A stretch of DNA of 64,000 nucleotides, taken from Notospermus geniculatus. Taxonomy: Eukaryota > Nemertea > Pilidiophora > Heteronemertea > Lineidae. The translations under genes were made by a program, and so were the position numbers. The notes under the pieces are model-generated. The model did no database searches, had not been told where the DNA came from, and worked only from the letters and a program-made list of their open reading frames with translations. This document shows, one piece after another, positions 11,588-21,752 of the stretch (its first letter is position 1; each line of letters starts with the position of its first letter). The stretch spans positions 380,100-444,099 of the forward strand of contig NMRB01000190.1 in NCBI GenBank assembly GCA_002633025.1. The letters run 5' to 3'.

Positions 11588-12250
11588 GGGAAAAACAGAG
11601 TCCTTCGTCATCAATAGAGGGCCTCCTCTGACCAGCTAAACTCCCCAATCTCGTTCCCAGATCTACCTCATCCGAGGATATCTCTGGCAAGGGCTACGAC
11701 CTGACCAAAATTTCTGGTCAACCGCTGGCAGCGTGCCAAAATGTTTGTTTCACACAATATTTCGTTCTTCGATGACTGAAAAACATTATATATGCCTAAA
11801 AGGCCAATTAATACTCCCAAAACACGAAGTTGTTTGAGTATTAGAGCAATTTCAAACGAATAGTTAGCATGGTTTGTTGCGAACATCATCGCGGCCTCGA
11901 AATTAGTAGATTGCGCATGCGCAGTATTCCTGAAGTCGTCAGCCCTTTCCAGTGGTGTTGTAGGAACGTAAACCCACTGGGGACGAGTTTGTAAACTCCC
12001 TTCATGTCAAACCCTGTCTACATTGTCTCTGATCTCTGCCTGACCGTTTGGACTGAGTATGACCTGTGGCACAAATTTCCTTCCACAGGAATCTCACTTG
12101 CGGGCAGTTCAATTACATTCCAATCACGAAATCTTTATTTCTGAAGCAATTAAAATCTACACCTTGATCATAAAATATCTGCTGTTACTTTAACTGTTAT
12201 CATGGTTACCCTGACTTTCACTCGTTGTTGTTGTCGTCGTTGAGTCCTCC

Positions 12251-14038
12251 CTACACACAGCTAAGCCGATCAGGTGAAATGTCCCACTGGATATTAGTAC
12301 CGCATGTTAATACTATCTGCTTCTTCCCGTTCTCATTAATCACCTTCCCCTCATCTTTACATGTTACTGTGACTTCACCGCCTGGACGGTTTTCTCCTGT
12401 GATCGTCATGTCTCTCTTGACAAAAGGGTGACATGCATCTGAAAAATATTGAAAGGAAAGAAATGTGTTAAAGGAGTACGGTATTGCCACTTTTTCTCGA
12501 CAGCTGGCGCCACCGCGCCACTCTCCAAACCGAGGGACTAACTACGTTTCGGCGAATGACCCGGATTACTGTGTACATTTTGTAATGCATGTTTGTAGTT
12601 CGTCTTACTGCCGCTAGGTGGCTCCGTCTACGTCGGCAGTCAAATAACTCATTTGACATCCAATACCGTGCTCCTTTAAGTATGTATAAATTATGTTTTG
12701 TACTCTACACATAAAGTACCAGAGAAAGTCGAAATCATCATGTGTGTTGCATAATGACAGAAAAATGAAATCACTCAAAATTTGTATTTGATATTATCAT
12801 CATTACAAAAACCACCATACTCATGGCGTACTGATGGACGGATTGATACCCTATAACTAAAATGCCAGGCTCAATTAACATCAGGCAGATTTCCTGTATT
12901 TACCAATTTAGAGTAGGCCAAATACCCAAACAACAACATCACAAGTCATTAGAGACCACGTCGAGACGCAACAAGTCGCCCAAGGGCGATGCGCTCAGCT
13001 GACATGTGAATTTGATTGATGAAGCAGTTCTCCAGTTATGGAACAGAATGCCCCATCCAACTAGAATGCCAGGCTCAATTCACATCAGGCAGATTTCCTG
13101 TATTTACCAATTTAGAGTAGGCCAAATACCCAAACAACAACATCACAACTCATTAGAGACAACGTCGAGACGCAAAAAGTATTATAGCCCGAGGAGCAAG
13201 TAAGAGATGTCGGTGAATCATGATTAAAATCATCATCCACAACCAGATTCGTCGGAGGATGATGAATCCGAGACTTACGTTTTTCACAGAATCCTAGTGA
13301 CAAGGTGATATCATCTATGGCGATGTCGCCCCTGTATTCTCCTACCACTCCTTCAATGGTGAGCTGGAAGGTGATATTTGGGGATAAATTGGCATCAGAA
13401 ATGTTGGATGACCTTCAGACCCTTAGACATGATGTCACATGATCTGCTGCTGCTAAGCAGACGTCGGCGTCTTCAAAATGAGGGAACATGTACTTAATCT
13501 TCAAGTTCCCCCCCCCCCGCCCTCCATTAATACACCTACTACATGTATAATATTGGCACTTGTAATTTGGAGTGATTCAAGCACAATTCTTCATGGCATT
13601 GCCACTTACCGTGTCATCTTCTGCACAGTTTATGTCAACTGTCGCCAACCACCAATTGTTTCCCTGATTTCCTTGCTTCACAAGCAGTTGACGAACCAAT
13701 CTTCCTCGTTTGTTGTAACAGAGAACTCGGAGACTTCCAATATCCTGGCCAAACATGTGGTAATAGAATATCAGACAACCCCCACCACCAATATATATAG
13801 ATCTCATATGGAAAACCAAACTGGCTTTATGTCCCGAGGGCATTGAAGATGCCTCGATGTATAAGTAATAACCATCTGAAAATGGATCAGAGTTATTTGT
13901 TTGTGATGAGACGTGATGTCTGAAATTCATTTCATTGACCACATCATGATAGTCTTGTTTCCTGTCAGGTCTGTTAATTTCATCAGAGATACAGTTTTTG
14001 GAGAAAGGGAGAGAATCAGCAGAGTCAATTAAATCAAA
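12251..14038 (-). CDS. 3' exons of a MAM-CCP (sushi) protein, 5' part not found
   Basis: Three minus-strand exons are supported: 14038-13610, 13363-13279 and 12438-12251, together 233 codons plus stop. The first begins after TTTCTAG in phase 0 and ends at ACG before GTAAGT. The second follows CTTCCAG and ends phase 1 before GTAAGT. The third follows ATTTTTCAG, and all phases agree. Exons 1 and 2 make a MAM domain: SDGYYLYIEAS, CLIFYYHMFGQDIGSLRV, NNWW, then LTIEGVVGEYRGDIAIDDI and a closing GFC. Exon 3 makes one CCP module with four cysteines (ACHPF, VTCKD, LTCGT, LSC) and QWDIS, then CV and a TAG stop. No start codon, signal peptide or membrane segment lies in these exons, so upstream exons are missing; they may lie beyond the satellite at 14.2-15.8 kb. 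MAM and CCP modules act in extracellular adhesion and recognition. Confidence 0.75.
12472..12675. mobile_element. TTAA-flanked inverted-repeat element (MITE), in an intron
   Basis: The ends are AGGAGTACGGTATTG and its near-complement CAATACCGTGCTCCT, each followed outward by TTAA (12468-12471 and 12676-12679). TTAA duplication is typical of piggyBac-type insertion. The first five terminal bases (AGGAG) match the element at 15012-15250. It lies in the intron just upstream of the CCP exon of the MAM-CCP gene. No coding frame is seen inside. Confidence 0.75.
12855..13185. repeat. Direct repeat of about 125 bp, two copies
   Basis: The stretch from ATGCCAGGCTCAATT to GTCGAGACGCAA occurs at about 12860-12973 and again at about 13065-13178, 205 bp apart, with few mismatches. 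It falls in the intron between the second MAM exon and the CCP exon. Confidence 0.8.
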
Positions 14039-14312
14039 CTAGAAATTGACTTACCAGTCAATTTGAAGACCGCCCTTGGAAATTGGCCTACCAGAGAGTT
14101 CACTGATAGCAAAATAATTAGTTATCCAGTGCAAAAAAATGCAAAGATGGAGGGTTAATGGACGAGGTTTAATACACAGCAGGATCAGGAAGTTAATGAT
14201 CAACTGGTCATTAAGTAGGTCACTAGGTCATGGAAATAGGTCAGTTCAAACCTACACTTCCTAAGCTTTAGTTTGATACCATACATGACTACCTTGGCAC
14301 AATGGTCATTAA

Positions 14313-15007
14313 AGTGATCCTAAACCACCAAGCAAAAGTTGTCACCGCCCACGAAAATGGAACTTCCGATTTCCGCTCCTGGCTTCTGAGCATGCGCAGT
14401 ACGCTACCTTCACTGAGATTGTCAATCGTGCAAACTGCACAGCAGACAGGATGCCGAAGCGAGAAGTAAAAGAAGGGAAAGGGCGACCTTAAAAGGTAGC
14501 AAATGCCGACCAGCAGCTGTGGATTGTCCACAGACATTATCGAAGTGGCTCATAATAAAGAAAGAACTCCGTTTTAAGACGATGAGGAGGTTGTTTGTAT
14601 GTATGGCATCATTAACATACGTAATTGCCGGACTGCGGATCTCGCCGCCGTGCCGGTGTAACGTCAGCGAATTCTGGGGCTCCTTCCGAGAAAAGACCAA
14701 CTTGCCTGGCATACCGGTTGACATTGATGTCACTCGTGTCGGATTGAACACTCTTCATGCTCTTATGCGTGAATGTATCCTCTAAAACTCCCCTGAATCG
14801 AGGAGAAATCTCGACTCGGCGAACTGGTGGCATCCATGTTGTTTTGACAATCAGCTGTCACTCATTCAGAACTTGCCCAATCAGTGATCGCGTAGTAAAT
14901 CCCATAGTAATCACGTGACGTGATGATTGACAGGCGCTCATTCATTGGCGTAGCGCGGGAAAATGAAAACGAGGCTGTCTCGCTCGCCTCGGCGGTTTAG
15001 GATCACT
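14313..15007. mobile_element. TTAA-flanked inverted-repeat element, 695 bp
   Basis: The ends are AGTGATCCTAAACC and the exact complement GGTTTAGGATCACT, with TTAA immediately outside on both sides (14309-14312 and 15008-15011). No transposase frame is recognisable, so it is probably non-autonomous. It is inserted at the TTAA inside a 98-bp satellite unit and shares its right TTAA with the next element. Confidence 0.85.
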
Positions 15008-15011
15008 TTAA

Positions 15012-15250
15012 AGGAGTTAGACGCCGAAGTTGTAAACACTCACTCACTGGTTCTCTATCCACGGACGCCTGCGGTGCTGCTACCTATTGTCGGTGATATG
15101 TACTGACGTGAATATCGTGAGTGAGTTGCATCGGACCGGGAACCAGTCTAACGATCACGGGTGCTGCCACCTGCACGAAGGAATAAAACTAGTTTGCCGA
15201 CCATATTTGTAAACAAACCAGCTTGTTTACAACTTCGGCGTCTAACTCCT
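15012..15250. mobile_element. TTAA-flanked inverted-repeat element, 239 bp
   Basis: The ends are perfect inverted repeats of about 28 bp beginning AGGAGTTAGACGCCGAAG and continuing into TTGTAAACA. TTAA flanks both ends (15008-15011 and 15251-15254). It abuts the 695-bp element with a single TTAA between them, so one inserted into the target duplication of the other. It is non-coding. Confidence 0.85.
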
Positions 15251-15785
15251 TTAAGTACGTCACGAGGTCATGGAAGTAGGTCAGTTCAAACCCACACTTC
15301 ATTAGCTTTAGTGTGATACCAAACATGACTACCTTGGCTCAACTGGTCTTTGAGTAGGTCACTAAGTCATGAAAATAGGCAGTTCAAACCTACACTTCAT
15401 AAGCTTCAGTTTGATACCAAACATGACTACCTTGGCACAACTGGTCATTAAGTAGGTCAGTAGGTCATGGAAATAGGTCAGTTCAAACCTACACTTCATA
15501 AGCTTTAGTTTGATACCAAACATGACTACCTTGGCTGAACTGGTGTTTAAGTAGGTCACTAGGTCATGGAAGTAGGTCAGTTCAAACCTACGCTTTATAA
15601 GCTTTAGTTTGATACCTAACATGATTACCTTCGCTCAACTGGTCATTAAGTAGATCACTAGGTCATGGAAGTAGGTCAGTTCAAACCTACAATAATAAGA
15701 TTTATAGTTTGATACCAGAATTGACAACGTTAGTCATCATGGTACTTCGATACCTTTATTAGGTCATGGAAAGAGGTCATTCAAA

Positions 15786-16623
15786 CGTACACCATGTTCC
15801 TTGTCTTGTTATTGATACTATTCCCTGCCAAAGATGTTTTGTTATTGATACACCTTTTTGTCCCATTTTAAGATAACACCCTGTATTTATTCAATTCTTA
15901 TCAATGAATCCCACAGAAAGATGTTCCACACCAACCTCCTACCACATGAAGTTGGAAAAAGTTGACTTGAAAAACCTGAAATAGCGCATTTCCTTCTCAC
16001 TTCTCACGGCGATTTCGACAGCGTGGGAGAGACTGTTGCCGAACGGACAGTAGCGCCGCGAGAGTGAAGCGCCAACAACAAGAACCAGTCTTGGTCCCAA
16101 TGCGCATGCTCATTAAATCTTCATGCAGTTGCGTTATGGATGATTTACCAAATTGCCCGAACACGATAGCGGCTTAAGCGATGAAACCAATAAACAGCCG
16201 ATAAATTCCTGCAAATTTTCCGACTATTTGTGTACGTATGACCTCACGAATCAATAGGGTTCTGTGTAATATGTATCTCGAAAGGTCTTGAGAGTTTCGC
16301 CGCGATTCAGGCCGAATTTTTTCTGTTATCCAGGCGGAACCGCAGATTGGATGGAGAGAGAGAGAGAGATCGAGAGAAATTCAGTGAAAACAAGGACGAC
16401 CGCCCCATTTGATGGGGGCGGTCTTAATTACTAAAACAACATATTAAAACAAAGAATAAATGAACTGAAGCAAGAATTCACGAGAAGATAAACGGTTAGA
16501 TGAAGGATTTAAAGTCCCAGCTTCATCCCCCGTCCAGCAGCATCAATTACTTGATGCAACTGGTTCAACAATGAACAAAAATGTCAACCGGCTGATGGTT
16601 TGTTTGAAATTCCTACCGACTTC
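15786..16623. other. Stretch without a recognisable gene
   Basis: No gene is recognised between the satellite and the left breakpoint of duplication copy B. It holds a short GA microsatellite (about 16350-16372) and a strong stem-loop, GACCGCCCC with GGGGCGGTC, at 16398-16423. Confidence 0.5.
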
Positions 16624-17639
16624 AAGTCGGCCGGTTTCAGTGGTCCAGCATCGCATTTTGACCACGCCACCAACTGTCGGCTGTATCTGATGGTGAGTAG
16701 AATGATCAGGTTTTGGAATCGTATGCACACGTCTCTTGCACGGTCAATAGATGGCCTGCAATGACGTCACTGTCTGATGTCATTGCCACCATATTGGATT
16801 GCTTATCACGTGATGTATCAAACAGTGCTTACTTCGTAGATTTCAAATGACGCTGCACTGTCGTACATGAACGTGTGCATGTGAAAAGTAGCCTACATGT
16901 AGGCCTACTTAGAGACAGACTCATTTGTCAGGTCGCATTTGAATGTAGAATGGCATACAAACTTGATATCACGTGATTATTTTATCTCACGCCTATAGGA
17001 TAACAGTATCAAGGAGATGTACCTGGTAGATACGTCACAAGAAAAGAGCCAATCAGAAGCCAAATCTCTGTGTAAAACACGAGGAGGGTACCTGGCCGAG
17101 ATACAAGATAAAAGAGAGTTGGACGTCATTCTTCCTCTGTTAAAGGGTCAACCAGATGGTAAGGAAGAAACCATATGATTTGATGAAATATCGTCCTGTA
17201 CATTTATAGCAAACAAAAATGGAAGATACTGTGACAGTTTGTGTACGCTGTGTGGGATCACTTCTGTAAGACCAAAGGGTCGCCGTCCGATGGCCGAGTG
17301 CAATCGATCAGAAAATTAGCTGGATCCTCACACTCTATTTATTCTTGGCGACATGCCGCGATGGTAAACGAACACTTCCCTTTTTCAGGCAGACAGTTTT
17401 GGGTTGGAGCAATGAGGAAGTATAACGTACCATGTAACGCCAACGCCTGGTACTGGGAGAAAGCAGGCACCATGATTCCACATTGGCTGTGGTCCACTAA
17501 ATATCCAGAACCAACTTGTCGAAGCTCTGACCATTGTGCACGTGTCTATTACTCCAGCAGCAAGTCTCTCGATCTACGAGACATAAAGTGTGACGCGAAA
17601 TACTATGTTATTTGCCAATATTGGCCGCCACGTGGATAG
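16624..17639 (+). pseudogene. Lectin gene 3: 5'-truncated copy of lectin gene 1
   Basis: This is the duplicate of gene 1 starting at the copy B breakpoint, so only the last 23 codons of exon 1 remain (16624-16692). Exons 2 (16999-17158) and 3 (17389-17639) are intact with correct splice sites and phases and end in the same PPRG-stop. Signal peptide and most of the apple/PAN-like head are missing; upstream in frame there is a stop at 16552-16554 and no ATG before the breakpoint. Differences from gene 1 in exon 3 are five substitutions, all changing an amino acid, plus one codon lost. The AATAAA seen after gene 1 is absent here. An unseen upstream exon could in principle rescue it, but nothing here supports that. 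Confidence 0.8.
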
Positions 17640-18135
17640 CGAGCGGTGTAAGAAGGGAAGGAATCCCATCGATAATGAGTACCGCGGCCATGTTAGAAGC
17701 CTGCTGTGCAATCGCTGTGTTCCTCATCATTATTTGTCGGCACATGTTCACCCAACATCCGACGTCGTTGTATACATGTAGAATACATTTGTAATCCATT
17801 TGCTGCATGCATGTATTTTTAGTTACTGTATATTTACCTCCATTCCATGCATTCGAGTTCTATGATGACGTAACCAGTCGCATCCACTGACATACTCAAA
17901 CAGACAATCGACCGAACCCAGTGGACATTATAAGAATGTGCATTGCATATAATGGAAAACAAGTGCCTCAGAAAGTCGGAAAGTCCAAAGTGTTAACATC
18001 TTCATATTGCAAATTGTATGGAGTATTTTGTTGTGAAAAAAGCTTGACATTGTCTTCATCTGAAAAGATGAGGTAAAACTAATCAATCAATCATTCAAAT
18101 GATCAGTATGTAATCGTTACCGGTTCTTGGTTCTA

Positions 18136-18420
18136 GGGTAGGTTTAGAGTATAAAAGAATCGCGACTTGTTTCTGAGGAAGGTGTACCAGTGTGTTGGTC
18201 GAAGTAAATGATGGATTATCTTCCACTGCTTGTTTTATTTATCCGGAGCCAGGTTCCCTCTGTTTGTAGCTTCTATTCCTATAGCTGTCTACAGGCAATG
18301 CTCCACGCTGACATGATCGACCATCAATGATGCTGACCCGGAAGTTTTCAGTTGTTCCTTCCGTAGTGGCTTCTCAGCAGTTTGACACCTCCGTAGAGGA
18401 CATTCATTTGGTTTTGGACA
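18136..18420 (+). promoter_or_regulatory. Conserved block upstream of lectin gene 4, with TATA box
   Basis: This is homologous to the blocks before genes 1 and 2. It contains a consensus TATAAAAG at 18150-18157, about 490 bp upstream of the gene 4 start codon. If this is the core promoter, the transcript has a long leader or a leader intron. The role is inferred from position. Confidence 0.4.
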
Positions 18421-18641
18421 AAAGCTACATGGTGTTTCTACTACATGGTGTTAGACTCAAACTGCTGTCGTGTAAGACACTGCGTCATTCCCACTAATCC
18501 CCGAAAGGGACAATCATCCTTTAAGCGGAAGTGTAATGAAGAGTATCCATTTTTTCCATGCAAAAATATAATGGCGCCCAGGTCTGTACAGCACGAGCCA
18601 CCTGATTGGATGATTGTCAAGCACATGCAGCCAATGAGAGA

Positions 18642-19674
18642 ATGTCCGAGTGTGTTTTTCTTGTGTCCTGCTTGACTAAGACAACATTCTCGTTTTCCTT
18701 GGCCAGAACATTTTTTGAACGTGTGTCCTGCAGCAAGTGTCACACCTCTGGCCGCCACTGCCAAGTACTGCGCCATCTTGTGTCTATCACGTGACACCTG
18801 CAACAGCTTCTGTGTGACGTCACAGAAAGGGAAGCCAATCAAATGTAAACTCATTTTCAGTGGTCCAGCATCGCATTTTGATCATGCCCCCAACAACTGT
18901 CGGCTGTATCTGATGGTGAGTAGAACGATCAGGTTTTGGAATCGTAATTTCTTGCACGGTCACTAGATGGCGTGCAGTGACGTCACTGATGACCACGCGA
19001 TATTGCTGATTACATGTGGAATGGAATGGCGTAGAAACTCGACATCACGTGATCATTTCACCTCGCGCCTTTTCTCCTTCCATGTTAGGTTAGGAGTATC
19101 AAGGAGATGTACCTGGTAGATACGTCACAAAAAAAGAACCAATCAGAAGCCAAATCGATATGTGAAACACGAGGAGGGTACCTGGCCGAGATACAAAATA
19201 AAAGACAGTTGGACGTCATTCTGCCTGTGTTAAAGGGCCAACAAGACGGTAAGAAAGAAATGGCTTGTTAGGACGCCGTGTGGGGTCACTTCTGTTGGAC
19301 CTAACGCCCCCCCCCCCCCCGTCCAATGCCCAATGGCGGAGGCCAGGCAAGCAAACTAAACTGGGTACTCCATTCATCCCTGGGGACGTGCCGCCATGGC
19401 ATACGAATACTTGTCATTTTCAGGTTGCAGTGACTATTGGGTTGGGGCAACGAGGAAGAAAACTGTACCATGTAATGTTGACGCCTGGTACTGGGAGAAA
19501 GCAGGCACCATGATTCCACATTGGTTGTGGGTGAGAGGGAATCATGAACCAACTTGTGGGTACGCTGATTATTGTGCACGTGTGAATTATAACTCCAGTA
19601 AGTCTCTTGATCTACGAGACAGCCTTTGTAAGGAGAAATATTATGTAATATGCCAGTATTCGACGCGCCACTAA
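18642..19674 (+). pseudogene. Lectin gene 4: frameshifted copy of lectin gene 2
   Basis: Exons correspond to 18642-18915, 19089-19248 and 19424-19674. Exon 1 starts with an intact signal peptide (MSECVFLVSC...). It then lacks 11 bp relative to gene 2 near 18721-18728, where GAACGTG runs straight into TGTCCTGCAG. The shifted frame stops at 18792-18794. Two further deletions of 15 and 12 bp in exon 1 keep the frame. Exons 2 and 3 are intact, lack three codons of gene 2 in exon 2, and end CQYSTRH-stop. As written it cannot make the two-domain protein; a sequencing error at the 11-bp site is the main alternative. Confidence 0.8.
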
Positions 19675-20160
19675 GATAGGAAACGGGGTATGAGGGGAAG
19701 AAAGTTTGTTTTGCACTGAAATGCGTTGGTTGTGAATTCGAGCAATCATCTTATAGGAGTAAACCGTCGACGTCATTCAGGCGGACACTATTTTTGTCAA
19801 AACCATTTTTCTCTCAGTCATTTGACGGTCGAAGCTTGAATTTCATAGCACCTCCATCCATCACTGCCTACCTCGTCATCAGGCGATGGAGACTGATCCA
19901 GCATCCGGGGATACAGACGTGTCTAGTCTACGCTTGCAAAGCAACGATGCAATTAAGGAAATCACTCGCTGGGAAAGGTTTCCTCTGGAGTTGTCAGGTT
20001 ACAATGGAGTATCTACATGTATGGCCGACGTGCTCAGCCTAAATGATTGCTTGTGCCGCCTTTTTACCAGCAAATATTGCTGATGATGAGGATGATGGGG
20101 AGCCGTCGGGAGGTACACGAAAAACACCAACAAATGGCTGTCAGCGGTAGAATGAAAACA

Positions 20161-20314
20161 TCGCAGAACTACCGCCACTGGGAGGCGCTGTGAGCGGTTG
20201 TACTTTTTTCGACGTCTCGTCCCTGTTGCGCTGCGTCAAGGACGTCGTCACGCGACGTCATTACGTTGCTTTGCTCTGTTTTTGACGTCTTCGGGTACAA
20301 CCGCTCGCAGCGCC
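20161..20314 (+). mobile_element. GACGTC-rich MITE, copy 2
   Basis: This is the counterpart of the copy at 9685-9850, in duplication copy B, with the same inner inverted repeat around GAGCGGTTGTAC and the GACGTC-rich core. It was carried here by the segmental duplication rather than by a separate insertion. The outer AATGAGGAAC end is lost. Confidence 0.85.
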
Positions 20315-21181
20315 GATCTCTCTAAAATGTGGTTATCCCCGAGCAATTCGATGAATGTAGAGTGAAAGTGGTAGTAGGCCTGTTTGTCCTACTGGGTAAC
20401 AATATGAGCCGAATAGCCAGGTGTGGAATTCACAAGCAGTTAGCAGGAATCCACATTGGCATCTTTTCTCTATGTAATTGGGAGACCATCAGGTGAAAAA
20501 GCTGCACATTTTGGATTCCTGTTCATGTTTTTTACTTCCAAACCCGCAACCTATACCTGTTTCTCTGGTAGATATGATAGAACCTTCATGCTCTAATATT
20601 TGACCCCGCCAGAAGCAATCACGCCACCAGAATATCACTGCCAAAGTCAGCAGAAAAATACCAACAACCACTCGAACAATCAGTAGGCCTACATGGATTA
20701 GCACAAGCAGTGCTGAAGCTACTGTTTCTTCCATTGGTAACTAGGTGTTGGACCAGGCGCATGAGACTGAGAACCTCCAATCTCAAACAATGGACACTAA
20801 CGTGGCCCCCAATGTATCTGACTAGCATCATTGCTGTTTGCTCCTCTACCAGCCCCAGGACAACCAGCTCCCTTTAGTTCTATTCACTCGCGAATTAACC
20901 AACGTAACTTTCATTAAATGTTGTATAAATCATTGTGAAGCTCCTAAGGGAGACAGGCTCTGGGATAAAGCGGTGATAAAACCGGTTTTCTATGAATATA
21001 CATTGGACCATCAGCCATGGAGGACGTAATGTTCTTATAGAATGGTAAGAGATTACCTACCACTAAGACAGTCAGACCAGCTAATGGTTCTGATGAAAGA
21101 AACGGTTTGGTAAATAAACTATCAATTGTTATAAACTCATCAACAACCAATGTTTGAGTGATTTACCATTTCTCAATTCGA

Positions 21182-21336
21182 CGTTTCCACGACGTAACAT
21201 CAACAATGTCCGCCATTGCTGACGTCGACGTCATGACGCAAAGTCGGAAGCAAAATGCATTGCTGACGTCGTCTTATGACGCAAGGCCGGGGGCAAAACG
21301 CGCAACCCAACAAAGCGACGTTACGTCGTGGAAACG
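21182..21336. mobile_element. Inverted-repeat element (MITE-like), 155 bp
   Basis: The ends are CGTTTCCACGACGTAAC and the complement GTTACGTCGTGGAAACG, matching over 17 bp. The interior repeats TTGCTGACGTCG and TATGACGCAA-like words. No clear target duplication is seen and no frame of interest. Confidence 0.65.
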
Positions 21337-21576
21337 ATGAATAACATCGATACACTATCATTCGAGCTGTTCGGTTGGAATCGATATTCCTGTGTTTTGG
21401 CTTAGAAGGCGCCACACGAGGAAATCGGTTACAATACCGTTGAAACAGAAGTTCCTCATTTGCAACCTCTTGCCAGCAAGACCTAAAAAATGGAAGGATG
21501 CCCTTGATATCGAACCAGTATCTTCCGGTTTCCTTGAAAATTACTTGGATAGTATAGTACGGCCATTTCACCGAAA

Positions 21577-21752
21577 CACATCCCGACGCTAGAATGAGCG
21601 CCCGTGACATCTCGTATGATTCTATCTGGTAGAAAACAAATCGATTCCGACATGGCGTCGTCAGCTGGGAATTGGGATCTTTTTCTTTGAAGTGATCAGC
21701 GTTAAGCCAAGCGTACATCCTTCATCCACAACTAATTAGCTGTTTATGTGGA
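21577..21752 (-). repeat. Dispersed repeat, copy 1
   Basis: The reverse complement of this segment matches 39873-40055 at high identity over about 140 bp, with weaker similarity beyond. Shared words include AACAGCTAATTAGTTGTGGA and GGATGTACGCTTGGCTTAAC. It is possibly a transposon fragment; no terminal structure was recognised. Confidence 0.75.

Larger units (their letters stand above)
14192..15785. repeat. 98-bp satellite array, interrupted
   Basis: Units beginning at GTCAT occur at 15267, 15366, 15464, 15563, 15662 and 15763, a spacing of 98-101 bp. Each unit contains AAACCTACACTTCATAAGCT and TGACTACCTTGGC variants. One further unit at 14192-14312 is separated from the rest by two mobile elements. 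Removing 14313-15254 joins the unit exactly. Short open frames across the array are by-products of the repeat. Confidence 0.9.
16624..20854 (+). repeat. Segmental duplication, copy B (4.2 kb)
   Basis: This is a direct repeat of 6066-10385. The left junction is at AAGTCGGCCGG, preceded by sequence unrelated to gene 1. The right junction follows CTCTACCAGCC. Differences are scattered substitutions and small indels, so it is an evolved duplication rather than an assembly echo. Confidence 0.95.

Noticed and set aside
14612-14833. Open frames within the 695-bp TTAA element
   Set aside because: Too short for a transposase, no catalytic motif, and both strands are open to a similar degree.
15362-15622. 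Repetitive open frame on the minus strand
   Set aside because: It is created by the 98-101-bp satellite units; not a gene.
16398-16423. Strong GC stem-loop followed by T-rich sequence, like a bacterial terminator
   Set aside because: The context is eukaryotic with introns; the hairpin is more likely incidental or a repeat fragment.
21200-21718. 172-codon open frame on the minus strand
   Set aside because: It crosses a dispersed repeat and an inverted-repeat element, has no domain, and is better explained as chance in repeat DNA.
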